Of a stretch of DNA of 64,000 nucleotides, positions 1 through 7,971 are shown piece after piece. The notes under the pieces are model-generated. The model did not search any database, had not been told where the DNA came from, and worked only from the letters and a program-made list of their open reading frames with translations. A program made the position numbers and the translations under genes. Source of the stretch: Nocardia amikacinitolerans NBRC 108937 (GTDB taxonomy: Bacteria; Actinomycetota; Actinomycetes; Mycobacteriales; Mycobacteriaceae); contig NZ_BDAU01000004.1 in NCBI RefSeq assembly GCF_001612615.1, positions 219,415-283,414 on the forward strand. The letters run 5' to 3'. Numbering within the stretch: the stretch's first letter is position 1; the number at the start of each line of letters is the position of its first letter.

Positions 1-356
1 TCGTCCGGTCCGATGGGCAGTTGGACCGGACGCCGCGGCGGTCCCGCGTCGGCCGTCTCGTCCACCACAATCGGCAGCGGCTCGGTGGGCGCGCCGTCCC
101 CGCGCGCCTCGCGCCAACGGCGCTCCCACTCCGCGGGATCGCCGCCGCAGGCGCGGACGAACGCCAGCGCCACCGGCAGCGTCGGCAGCCGGTGGCCGCC
201 CGCGGCGTCCGACAAGACGGAAGGGGAGTAGAGGGCCACGCTGGCCAGCTGCCGGTAGGACGGATTGCCCGCCGCGGCCCGCAACTTGCGCAGATCGCCC
301 GCGAACGCGGCAATCGGGCCCGACCTGATATCGATCGGCTTCTCTCGTCTCCCCAT
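1..356 (-). CDS. XRE-family helix-turn-helix protein, N-terminal part (runs off left edge)
   Basis: The reverse strand is open from an ATG at 356 to the window edge, about 118 codons with no stop. It begins MGRREKPID and continues with a five-helix DNA-binding domain (about residues 15-85) containing YRQLASVALYSPSVLSDAAGG, then LAFVRACGGDPAEWERRW. This is the typical N-terminal HTH of large actinobacterial multidomain regulators, in which the domain is followed by NB-ARC, TPR or WD40 repeats. The effector part lies outside the window, so the architecture is unknown. The gene diverges from the vWA operon across a roughly 385-bp gap. Family recognition is from sequence pattern only. Confidence 0.75.
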   Translation of the reverse strand, partial: MGRREKPIDIRSGPIAAFAGDLRKLRAAAGNPSYRQLASVALYSPSVLSDAAGGHRLPTLPVALAFVRACGGDPAEWERRWREARGDGAPTEPLPIVVDETADAGPPRRPVQLPIGPD

Positions 357-688
357 CGGTGCTCCACTCCCTGAAATGCGTTGCGGCACACTTGCCCCTG
401 TGCCGCAGCCTGGCAGCCGACGACGATGTCGGCTCCCCCCATGACGCGCACCGCCTAGCGAGCACCGGCCTCGGCGGTTTGCCCCTGATTCAGACCGCAC
501 TTCCGGGGAGCTCCGCACCGCGCGTCCGGCGAGTCCGAATTTCCCGTTCCGCGATCGTCCATCCGGAGGGTGAACGGCCAGCGTCGCTATGGCATGCAAT
601 AGGCGACGTGCCGCCTAAGCCTGAATCGCGGTGCGTGCCTTGGGTATTAACAGCCGGATGGGCCCGCGTTCGGCCAGCTCCCTTGACC
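357..688. other. Divergent non-coding region between XRE gene and vWA operon
   Basis: About 330 bases with no convincing gene on either strand. It should carry the promoter of the leftward XRE gene and, at its right end, that of the vWA operon. The only structure seen is a small 7-bp stem (agccgac / gtcggct) near 415-435. The short ORFs here have no family resemblance or ribosome-binding site. Confidence 0.5.
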
Positions 689-723
689 GTCGTAGTTTTA
701 GTCACCTACACTAAAACTACGAC
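689..723. promoter_or_regulatory. Perfect inverted repeat, probable operator of the vWA-PurA-Nudix operon
   Basis: Two perfect 14-bp arms (gtcgtagttttagt at 689-702 and its reverse complement at 710-723) flank a 7-base spacer. The site is AT-rich against a roughly 68% GC background and ends 17 bases before the ATG of the first operon gene, with a gagaggag ribosome-binding site between. The third gene encodes an NrtR-type regulator, so autoregulation through this site is the natural inference. The NrtR link is not proven by the sequence. Confidence 0.7.
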
Positions 724-740
724 ACGAGAGGAGCGGCGAC

Positions 741-1691
741 ATGGGATACGGACACTGGGACGACACCGCCTACCTGGCGGCCAAGACCTACCGCGCCGGC
801 CGGGGGATCGATGATTTCGGCTACACCGCCGACATGCGCGCGCAGCCGTACACGAGCTGGCGGGCGCATCCGTCGCTAGACCCGCTCGGGGTCGGCGCGC
901 GCGAATGCCGGGACTCCGCCGAGCACGGGAACTCGCTGCCCATCGCGGTGTTGTTCGACGTGACCGGCTCGATGGGGCAGGTGCCGATCATCATGCAGGA
1001 CAAACTCGGCAAACTGCACGGACTGCTCCAGCGCAAGAAGTACGCCGACGATCCGCAGATTTTGTTCGGCGCGATCGGCGACGCCGACACCGACCGGGTG
1101 CCGCTGCAGATCGGCCAGTTCGAATCCGACAACCGGATGGACGAGCAGCTGCGCACCATCCTGCTCGAGGGCGGCGGTGGCGGCCAGAAGTCCGAAAGCT
1201 ACGAGCTGGCGGCCTATTTCATGGCCACCCACGTCGTCACCGACGCGTGGGAGAAGCGGCGCAAGCGCGGATACCTGTTCCTCATCGGCGACGAGCTGAA
1301 CAAGCCGCGGCTGGCCTCGCGGCACATCCGCGCGGTGATCGGCGATCACGTGCGCAGCGATATCGCGGTCGACTCGATCTACCGCGAGCTGGCCGAGAAG
1401 TGGCACGTGCACTACATCCTGCCGAACCAGTCCTCCTACTACGACGACCCCGAGATCGCGGAGCACTGGCGCGGGCTGCTCGGCCAGAACTTCCTGAAGC
1501 TCGACGATCCGGCCGCGGTGTGCGAACTCATCGCGCTCACCATCGGGCTGGCCGAGGGGCGGGTCGACGTCGAAACGGGGCTGGCGGATCTGCGCGACGT
1601 CGGGTCGGCGGCGGAGGTGGATTCGGTCGGCAAGGCGCTCGGCGCGCACGCGCGTCCGGCCGTGCGGGCGCTGCCGGGTGGTTCGCGCTGA
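741..1691 (+). CDS. von Willebrand factor type A (vWA) domain protein
   Basis: A 316-residue cytoplasmic protein without signal peptide or membrane segment. The vWA fold is shown by the MIDAS motif D73-V-T-G-S77 in IAVLFDVTGSMGQ, followed by IMQDKLGKLHGLL. A second metal-binding segment may be FGAIGDADTD, and a glycine run (LLEGGGGGQ) precedes a helix. Such proteins bind partners through a bound divalent metal. The ATG is preceded by gagaggag and the gene is first in an apparent three-gene operon with a PurA-like enzyme (70-bp gap) and a Nudix/wHTH regulator. Its biological role is unknown; a scaffold or chaperone for the PurA-like protein is only a guess. Confidence 0.85.
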   Translation: MGYGHWDDTAYLAAKTYRAGRGIDDFGYTADMRAQPYTSWRAHPSLDPLGVGARECRDSAEHGNSLPIAVLFDVTGSMGQVPIIMQDKLGKLHGLLQRKKYADDPQILFGAIGDADTDRVPLQIGQFESDNRMDEQLRTILLEGGGGGQKSESYELAAYFMATHVVTDAWEKRRKRGYLFLIGDELNKPRLASRHIRAVIGDHVRSDIAVDSIYRELAEKWHVHYILPNQSSYYDDPEIAEHWRGLLGQNFLKLDDPAAVCELIALTIGLAEGRVDVETGLADLRDVGSAAEVDSVGKALGAHARPAVRALPGGSR

Positions 1692-1761
1692 GCGGGTGCG
1701 CCGCACCGCCGCGGGGTCGGTGCGGCGCGCTCGACGTTCATGAAACAGAAAGCAGGACAGC

Positions 1762-3015
1762 ATGATCGGCTCGCATCTGATCGTCGTCGACCTCGGCTTC
1801 GGTGACGCGGGGAAGGGCGCGACGGTGGACTGGCTGTGCTCGCCAGAGGCGGGTCTGGACGTGTCCGCCGTCGTGCGTTTCAACGGTGGCGCGCAGGCCG
1901 CGCACAACGTGATCGCCGACGGGCGGCACCATACGTTCGCGCAGTTCGGGTCAGGCACGTTCGCCGGCGTGCCGACCCTGCTGTCCGAACACATGCTCGT
2001 CGAACCGATCGCGTTGGCGGGGGAGGCTCGGCGGCTGGCGGCGCTCGGCGTCCGAGATCCGCTGGCGCTGTTGCGTATCGACGATCGCGCGCTGCTGACC
2101 ACGCCGATCCACATCGCCGCCAACCGTGCGCGCGAGGACGCCCGCGGTGCGGCACGGCACGGGTCCTGCGGCCGTGGCATCGGCGAAACCGCCTGGTACG
2201 CACTGGAACACGACGCGCCGACGGTCGCCGACTGTCGGCGACCCGATGTGCTGCGGCGGAAGTTGCGCGAACTTGCCGCCCACTACGGTCCCTTGATCGC
2301 GCCGAGCGCGCACCGCTACGAGCCGATCGACGATCTGGTCGACATGTACCGGGAGTTCGCGGCCGCGGTGCGGATCGTGGACGGGCGATACCTGGCGAGG
2401 GCGGCCCGGCGCGGCCGCCTTGTCTTCGAAGGCGCGCAGGGCGTGCTGCTCGACGAGTGGCGTGGATTGCACCCGCACACCACCTGGTCCACGGTCGAAC
2501 CGCGCAACGCCCGCGCCATGCTCGCGGCCATCGGCCACGCGGGGTGCACCGTCGGTGTCACGCGCACCTACCAGACCAGGCACGGCGCGGGCCCGTTGCC
2601 GACGGAGGACCCGCGGCTCGCGATTCCCGAGCCGCACAACGGCTTCGGCGAGTACCAGGGCGCGTTCCGGCTCGGCCACCTCGACGCGGTGTTGCTGCGT
2701 TACGCCGTCGCGGCGTGCGGCGGCGTCGACGGTCTCGTGGTCAACCACCTGGATGCCGTCGGAACCGGCTGGGCCGCAACGGGTTACCGCACCTGCGCCG
2801 GTGTGGTGCGAGACCTGCCGCTCGGTCCGTGGCGCGACCTCGACTACCAGCGCCGGCTCACCGAGTTGCTCGCCACCGCCGAGCCGATACTCACCGAGTT
2901 GCCCGAAGATCGGCTGTCCTGGTTCGAGCGGACGCTCGGCGCGCCCGTCGTGCTCAGCGCGGACGGACCGACACGGGCCGACCGCACCGCGTCGCGGGCG
3001 GAGGTCGCCGCCTGA
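1762..3015 (+). CDS. Adenylosuccinate synthetase-like protein (PurA paralog)
   Basis: A 417-residue protein with the adenylosuccinate synthetase fold. It has the P-loop GFGDAGKG (residues 12-19, conserving the catalytic Asp and Lys but with Ala for the usual Glu), the segment NGGAQAAHNV with the catalytic His48 (canonical GGNNAGH), a CGRGIGETAW loop (canonical TGRGIGP) and a VTRTYQTRHGAGPLPTE segment near the C-terminal half. PurA joins IMP and aspartate using GTP. The altered loops, low similarity and genomic context argue that this is not the housekeeping PurA. Dedicated paralogs occur in modified-nucleotide and conflict contexts. The ATG at 1762 has an agcaggacagc ribosome-binding region. 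Substrate not predictable. Confidence 0.8.
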   Translation: MIGSHLIVVDLGFGDAGKGATVDWLCSPEAGLDVSAVVRFNGGAQAAHNVIADGRHHTFAQFGSGTFAGVPTLLSEHMLVEPIALAGEARRLAALGVRDPLALLRIDDRALLTTPIHIAANRAREDARGAARHGSCGRGIGETAWYALEHDAPTVADCRRPDVLRRKLRELAAHYGPLIAPSAHRYEPIDDLVDMYREFAAAVRIVDGRYLARAARRGRLVFEGAQGVLLDEWRGLHPHTTWSTVEPRNARAMLAAIGHAGCTVGVTRTYQTRHGAGPLPTEDPRLAIPEPHNGFGEYQGAFRLGHLDAVLLRYAVAACGGVDGLVVNHLDAVGTGWAATGYRTCAGVVRDLPLGPWRDLDYQRRLTELLATAEPILTELPEDRLSWFERTLGAPVVLSADGPTRADRTASRAEVAA

Positions 3016-3074
3016 GCGGTGCTGTCGAAGGCGGGCGGGCGCCGGGCGAGCGACGGAGGGCAGGATGGTTCGGC

Positions 3075-3716
3075 GTGGAGCAATCCGTTGTGTCGGTCGA
3101 CGTGGTGACGCTCCGGTTCTGGCCCGAGGACGCCGGGGTCACGATCGGAATCGCGCCGCGCGGCCACGAACCGTTCACCGGCGAACTCGCGCTGCCCGGC
3201 GTGCTGCTCGGCCGCGGCGAGCGCCTCGTCGCGGCCGCGCGCCGCGCGGTGCACACCAAACTCGGCGTCCCCGAGGCGGCGATCGGCGCGGTCGGTCAGC
3301 TCGTCACCTTCGACGAACCGCACCGCGACCCGCGCGGCCCGACCCTGTCCATCGCGATGTGGGCGGTGGTCGCCCCGCACGAAGGCCCGGCCCGGTGGGT
3401 CTCCTTCGACGCGACGCCCACCCTGGCCTTCGACCACAACCGCATCGTCGAGGACTCCCGCGCCGTGCTGGCCCGGCTGCTCTGGAAAGACACCGTGTTC
3501 ACCCGCGCGGTGATCGGCGCCGAATTCCCCGCAACCCGAGCCGTCGAGCTCAGCACCTCCCTGCTCGGCCTGCGCCCCGACCCGGCCAACCTCAACCGCA
3601 CCCTCGCCGCCCTCCCCGGCCTCGAACGCACCCCCGAACGCCGCCGCACCAAACCCACCGGCCGCCCCGCCGCCGTCTGGGCCTTCACCCCGGACGATCC
3701 TTCGAAGGCCGAATAA
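3075..3716 (+). CDS. NrtR-type transcriptional regulator: degenerate Nudix domain plus winged helix
   Basis: GTG start at 3075, chosen because ggagggcagg lies about 10 bases upstream and the protein then begins directly at the Nudix fold; 213 residues. Residues 5-135 form a Nudix domain, but the catalytic REUXEE helix reads RAVHTK (57-62), so the metal-binding glutamates are gone. Residues about 140-205 form a winged helix (TRAVIGAEFPATRAVELSTSLLG). NrtR-family repressors use a Nudix domain to sense ADP-ribose or NAD metabolites and bind inverted repeats. As the last gene of the operon it probably controls the 689-723 operator. Family assignment is good; ligand and target are inferred. Confidence 0.8.
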   Translation: MEQSVVSVDVVTLRFWPEDAGVTIGIAPRGHEPFTGELALPGVLLGRGERLVAAARRAVHTKLGVPEAAIGAVGQLVTFDEPHRDPRGPTLSIAMWAVVAPHEGPARWVSFDATPTLAFDHNRIVEDSRAVLARLLWKDTVFTRAVIGAEFPATRAVELSTSLLGLRPDPANLNRTLAALPGLERTPERRRTKPTGRPAAVWAFTPDDPSKAE

Positions 3717-3935
3717 CCCATCACTGCGACGCCGAACGCGGCGCCGAGGTAGTCCCAGTGGTCGGGGTGACCAGCGGCGCGGAGCGAGCGATCTGGATGG
3801 TCGGGAACCGGCCGGTCGCGCGGCGTTCGGCCGGAGTTCAGGGAGGCGACCGGCGCCGGGTCGGGCGATGAAAGCTCGATGAACAGACCGGGAAAGGGCT
3901 GGTGGGACGAGTACGCGGGCCGTCATCGTCACGGT

Positions 3936-4853
3936 ATGCGAAGACGGTCGCTGTTGCGGGCCACGGCCGTCGTGGCGGCCGCCCTGGTTCCCGGCTCGGT
4001 CACTTCCACCGCCGCTCCCGGTCGCGGCAAGGTGCTCGTCATCGGGCTGGATGGCGCGATGTATGCCAAGATCCGCGAGGCCCGCGCGCCGAACCTGTTG
4101 CGGCTGGTCGCGGCGGGCACCCTCTCCCAGACCTCGCTGGTGCCGCACATCAGCCTGTCCGGCCCGTCCTGGGCGACCGCCCTCACCGGCGTGTGGGACC
4201 GCAAGCACGGCGTCACCCACAACGACTTCGACGCCGGCCCCTTCGACCGGTACCCCACGGTGTTCACCCTGCTGGAGCGCGCGGGACGCCGCACGGCCGC
4301 CGTCGCGACGTGGTCGAAGATCGCCACCATCGCGGGCAGCGGAGCGCCGCACGCGAGCCGGATCCGCGTCACCGCGCCCGTGCCGGACGACCCGGACGAG
4401 GCGAAGACCGACGCCGCCACCGCCGACGCGGCGATCGCCGAACTCACCGGCGACGCCCCCGACTTCCTTTTCGTCCACCTCGACCAGGTCGACTTCGCCG
4501 GTCACCGGCACGGGGCGGCGTCCAAGGCCTTCCTGGACGCGACCACCCGGGTGGACCGCGAGGTCGGCAGGATCGTCGCGGCCGTCGACGCGCGCCACGG
4601 CGAGCACTGGACCGTGCTGGTCACCACCGACCACGGCCATCTCCCGAAGGGAGGTCACGGCGGACAGACCCGAGACGAGACCGCCACCTTCGTCATCGCG
4701 CGCGGACCCGACTTCGCCCCGGGCGTGACCGACGCGCACTACGCCCTCGTCGACATCACTCCCACCGCCCTGGATCTGCTCGGCGTTCCGATACCGCGCG
4801 GTCTGGACGGCGGCTCGATGCGGGCAAGGCCTGCCACCGCCCGCGAGTGGTAG
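3936..4853 (+). CDS. Exported alkaline-phosphatase-superfamily phosphodiesterase / nucleotide pyrophosphatase-like enzyme
   Basis: From ATG 3936 the protein has 305 residues and opens with a Tat-like signal (MRRRSLLRATAVVAAALVPG). An in-frame ATG at 3879 would add 19 residues before it and cannot be excluded. The type I phosphodiesterase fold is visible: VLVIGLDGAMYAK (metal Asp), SGPSWATALTGVWDRKHGV (nucleophile region), HLDQVDFAGHRHG, VTTDHGH and GGHGGQTRDE (metal ligands). These enzymes cleave phosphodiesters or phosphomonoesters outside the membrane with two metals. A gap of 220 bp to the upstream operon suggests its own promoter. Substrate unknown. Confidence 0.82.
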   Translation: MRRRSLLRATAVVAAALVPGSVTSTAAPGRGKVLVIGLDGAMYAKIREARAPNLLRLVAAGTLSQTSLVPHISLSGPSWATALTGVWDRKHGVTHNDFDAGPFDRYPTVFTLLERAGRRTAAVATWSKIATIAGSGAPHASRIRVTAPVPDDPDEAKTDAATADAAIAELTGDAPDFLFVHLDQVDFAGHRHGAASKAFLDATTRVDREVGRIVAAVDARHGEHWTVLVTTDHGHLPKGGHGGQTRDETATFVIARGPDFAPGVTDAHYALVDITPTALDLLGVPIPRGLDGGSMRARPATAREW

Positions 4854-5117
4854 CGCCGGTCGCCGCGACCCCTGTTCGCCGTTCCCGGTCACGGGTGGCA
4901 AATCACTTCGGGCGCGGCCTGATTCGGTTCGGACGAATCCGCACTAAGGTCGACCGTCTCGACCCGAAATGTCCGATCCCAGCGCCCGAAACCGGACAGC
5001 TTCCGGTCTCGGCAGCTGCGGATCCGGCGGTGCGCTCGACCGGGGACTAAAGTTGTGGTCTGGGCGGTTGCAGCGGTCGTATAGGGTGGTCCGACCGCGG
5101 CGTGGAGAGGTGGTGGC

Positions 5118-7586
5118 ATGACTCAGCATCTGGGCGAGGCGAATGTCGAGCAATCGGCGGCATCTGCCCCGCAGTCGAACGGTGCGGCGGCCGCCTCCGC
5201 GAGTCCGCAGCCCGCCCGGCCGACGCCCAACGATGTGCCCCAGAAGCAGCCGACGACGGGGCAGCGACCCTCCGGAACGGCACAGCGCCCGGCCGATCAG
5301 ACCCAGCGCCAGCCCGGCGCCGCCGCCGTCCCCACCTCCGCCTCGCGGCGGGTGCGTGCGCGGCTTGCCCGCCGGATGACCGGCCAGCGCGGCATCGCCG
5401 CCGTCAAGCCGGTGCTCGAACCGCTCGCGACGGTGCACCGCGAGCTGTATCCGAAGGCGAACCTGACCCTGCTGCAGCGGGCCTTCGACGTCGCCGACGA
5501 ACGCCACGCGCACCAGTTCCGCAAGTCGGGCGATCCCTATATCACCCACCCGCTCGCCGTCGCCAACATCCTCGCCGAGCTCGGCATGGACACCACCACG
5601 CTGGTCGCGGCGCTGCTGCACGACACCGTGGAGGACACCGGCTACTCGCTCGAGCAGCTGACCGCGGATTTCGGCGCCGAGGTCGCGCACCTGGTGGACG
5701 GCGTCACCAAACTGGACAAGGTCAATCTCGGCGCGGCCGCCGAGGCCGAGACGATCCGCAAGATGATCATCGCCATGGCGCGCGACCCACGCGTGCTGGT
5801 GATCAAGGTCGCCGACCGCCTGCACAACATGCGCACCATGCGCTTCCTGCCGCCGGAGAAGCAGGCGAAGAAGGCCAAGGAGACGCTCGAGGTCATCGCG
5901 CCGCTGGCCCACCGCCTCGGCATGGCGACGGTGAAGTGGGAGCTGGAGGACCTCGCGTTCGCGATCCTGCACCCCAAGAAGTACGACGAGATCGTCCGTC
6001 TAGTCGCCGACCGCGCGCCCTCGCGCGACACCTACCTGGCGAAGGTGCGCGCGGAGATCGTCAACACGCTGGCCGCCTCGCGCATCAACGCGATCGTCGA
6101 GGGCAGGCCCAAGCACTACTGGTCGATCTATCAGAAGATGATCGTCAAGGGTAAGGACTTCGACGACATCCACGACCTGGTCGGCATCCGCATTCTGTGC
6201 GACGAGGTCCGCGACTGCTACGCGGCGGTCGGCGTTGTGCACTCGCTGTGGCAGCCGATGGCGGGCCGGTTCAAGGACTACATCGCCCAGCCGCGCTACG
6301 GCGTCTACCAGTCGCTGCACACCACCGTGGTCGGCCCGGACGGCAAGCCGCTCGAGGTGCAGATCCGCACCCAGGACATGCACCGCACCGCGGAATTCGG
6401 CATCGCCGCGCACTGGCGCTACAAGGAGACCCGAGGCAAGCACTCCGGTGACGCCGCCGAGGTCGACGACATGGCCTGGATGCGCCAGCTGCTCGACTGG
6501 CAGCGCGAGGCCGCCGATCCCGCGGAGTTCCTGGAGTCGCTGCGCTTCGACCTGAAGTCGCCGGAGATCTTCGTGTTCACGCCGAAGGGCGACGTGATCA
6601 CGTTGCCGCAGAAGTCGACTCCGGTCGACTTCGCGTACGCGGTGCACACCGAGGTCGGCCACCGCTGCATCGGGGCGCGCGTCAACGGACGACTCGTCGC
6701 GCTGGAGCGTCAGCTCGAAAACGGCGAAGTGGTCGAGGTTTTCACCTCCAAGGCGCAGAACGCCGGGCCGAGCAGGGACTGGCAGAACTTCGTGGTCTCG
6801 CCGCGCGCCAAGGCCAAGATCCGGCAGTGGTTCGCCAAGGAACGCCGCGAGGAGGCGCTGGAGAGCGGCAAGGAGCAGATCTCCAAGGAGGTCCGCCGGG
6901 TCGGACTGCCGCTGCAGCGGCTGATGAGCGTCGACGCGATGACCGCGGTCGCGCACGAGCTGCACTACACCGACATCTCCACCCTCTACACCGCGGTCGG
7001 CGAACACCAGGTCTCCGCGCACCACGTCGTGCAGCGGCTCATGGCCCAGCTCGGCGGCATCGGCGACGTGGAGAACGAGCTCGCCGAGCGCTCGACGCCG
7101 TCCACCACACCGAGCCGCCAGCGCGTCACCGGCGACGCGGGCGTGCTGATCCCCGGCGCGCCGGGCACGGTGGCCAAGCTGGCCAAGTGCTGTACGCCGG
7201 TGCCCGGCGACGAGATCATGGGCTTCGTGACCCGCGGCGGCGCGGTGAGCGTGCACCGGACCGACTGCACCAACGCCGGTTCGCTGCGCGAGCAGGCCGA
7301 GCGGATCATCGATGTCGAGTGGGCGCCCTCGCCCTCGTCGGTCTTCCTGGTCGCCATCCAGATCGAGGCGCTGGACCGCACCCGGTTGCTGTCGGATGTC
7401 ACCAAGGTGCTCGCCGACGAGAAGGTCAACATCCTGTCCGCCTCGGTGGCCACGCACGGCGACCGGGTGGCGATCAGCAAGTTCACCTTCGAGATGGGCG
7501 ATCCGAAGCACCTGGGCCACTTGCTGAACGTGGTGCGCAACGTGGAGGGCGTCTACGACGTCTACCGCGTGACCTCGGCCGCCTGA
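5118..7586 (+). CDS. relA: Bifunctional (p)ppGpp synthetase/hydrolase Rel
   Basis: An 822-residue RSH protein that makes and degrades the stringent-response alarmones from ATP and GTP/GDP. A Pro/Gln/Ala-rich, probably disordered N-terminus (1-80) is longer than usual. The hydrolase HD domain follows (HDTVED at 168-173), then the synthetase domain with [13 protein letters not shown], the RFKD motif typical of bifunctional enzymes and [15 protein letters not shown]. After that come TGS ([13 protein letters not shown]), the zinc-finger region ([11 protein letters not shown] near 690, HRTDCTN) and a C-terminal ACT domain ([17 protein letters not shown]). The ATG follows gagaggtgg. In Mycobacterium this gene lies beside ppi and hisS; here about 18 kb separates them. 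Confidence 0.97.
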   Translation: MTQHLGEANVEQSAASAPQSNGAAAASASPQPARPTPNDVPQKQPTTGQRPSGTAQRPADQTQRQPGAAAVPTSASRRVRARLARRMTGQRGIAAVKPVLEPLATVHRELYPKANLTLLQRAFDVADERHAHQFRKSGDPYITHPLAVANILAELGMDTTTLVAALLHDTVEDTGYSLEQLTADFGAEVAHLVDGVTKLDKVNLGAAAEAETIRKMIIAMARDPRVLVIKVADRLHNMRTMRFLPPEKQAKKAKETLEVIAPLAHRLGMATVKWELEDLAFAILHPKKYDEIVRLVADRAPSRDTYLAKVRAEIVNTLAASRINAIVEGRPKHYWSIYQKMIVKGKDFDDIHDLVGIRILCDEVRDCYAAVGVVHSLWQPMAGRFKDYIAQPRYGVYQSLHTTVVGPDGKPLEVQIRTQDMHRTAEFGIAAHWRYKETRGKHSGDAAEVDDMAWMRQLLDWQREAADPAEFLESLRFDLKSPEIFVFTPKGDVITLPQKSTPVDFAYAVHTEVGHRCIGARVNGRLVALERQLENGEVVEVFTSKAQNAGPSRDWQNFVVSPRAKAKIRQWFAKERREEALESGKEQISKEVRRVGLPLQRLMSVDAMTAVAHELHYTDISTLYTAVGEHQVSAHHVVQRLMAQLGGIGDVENELAERSTPSTTPSRQRVTGDAGVLIPGAPGTVAKLAKCCTPVPGDEIMGFVTRGGAVSVHRTDCTNAGSLREQAERIIDVEWAPSPSSVFLVAIQIEALDRTRLLSDVTKVLADEKVNILSASVATHGDRVAISKFTFEMGDPKHLGHLLNVVRNVEGVYDVYRVTSAA

Positions 7587-7971
7587 GCGAGCGTCCGCCG
7601 CAGTCCTCGAGCGGCAATCCGTCGCGTAGCCGTCCTCGCTGATTCAGCGCGCCATGAGTGGCCGGGACGAGACCCCGGAAATCGTTGCCGCGCGGCATGT
7701 TTGCTGGAAAACCTGAAATGTTTGCTGGACCGTCAAGAGGGGTTGCTGGCCCGGTAAAGCCCAATTGTCGCTCCTCGGTGGCGGTCTCGCGTGAGCTGTC
7801 GGAAACTTGCCGTGCCGATCTCCGCGCCGCGCCGGTCGGTGTGCGTTATGCTTCGGCGTTTCGCGAAAAGTTTTCTCTGTTGCGGCAGTAATAGCCGGAA
7901 TCTGTTACGGTCTATTGCGTTTCATGGCGTTGAGGGTAGCTGCGGCAACACGGGATTGATTGCGGATCGCT
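7587..7971. other. relA-cutinase intergenic region with 21-bp-spaced direct repeats
   Basis: A 385-bp gap with no supported gene. It contains three copies of ttgctgg starting at 7701, 7722 and 7743, exactly 21 bases apart (two helical turns). The first two are extended to the 11-mer atgtttgctgg. AT-rich stretches around 7862-7925 probably hold the promoter of the cutinase gene. Phased repeats suggest cooperative regulator binding. Confidence 0.55.

Noticed and set aside
1762..3015. PurZ-type diaminopurine synthetase
   Set aside because: PurZ replaces the catalytic Asp of the P-loop. Here the Asp is retained (GFGDAGKG), and no phage Z-genome partner genes are present.
3075..3716. Active Nudix hydrolase
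   Set aside because: The catalytic REUXEE glutamates are absent and a winged helix follows, so a regulator fits better.
2844..4901. Long leftward open frame (685 codons)
   Set aside because: It is antisense to three well-supported genes. Its composition (Gly/Arg/Val/His-rich) is that of the reverse frame of high-GC coding DNA.
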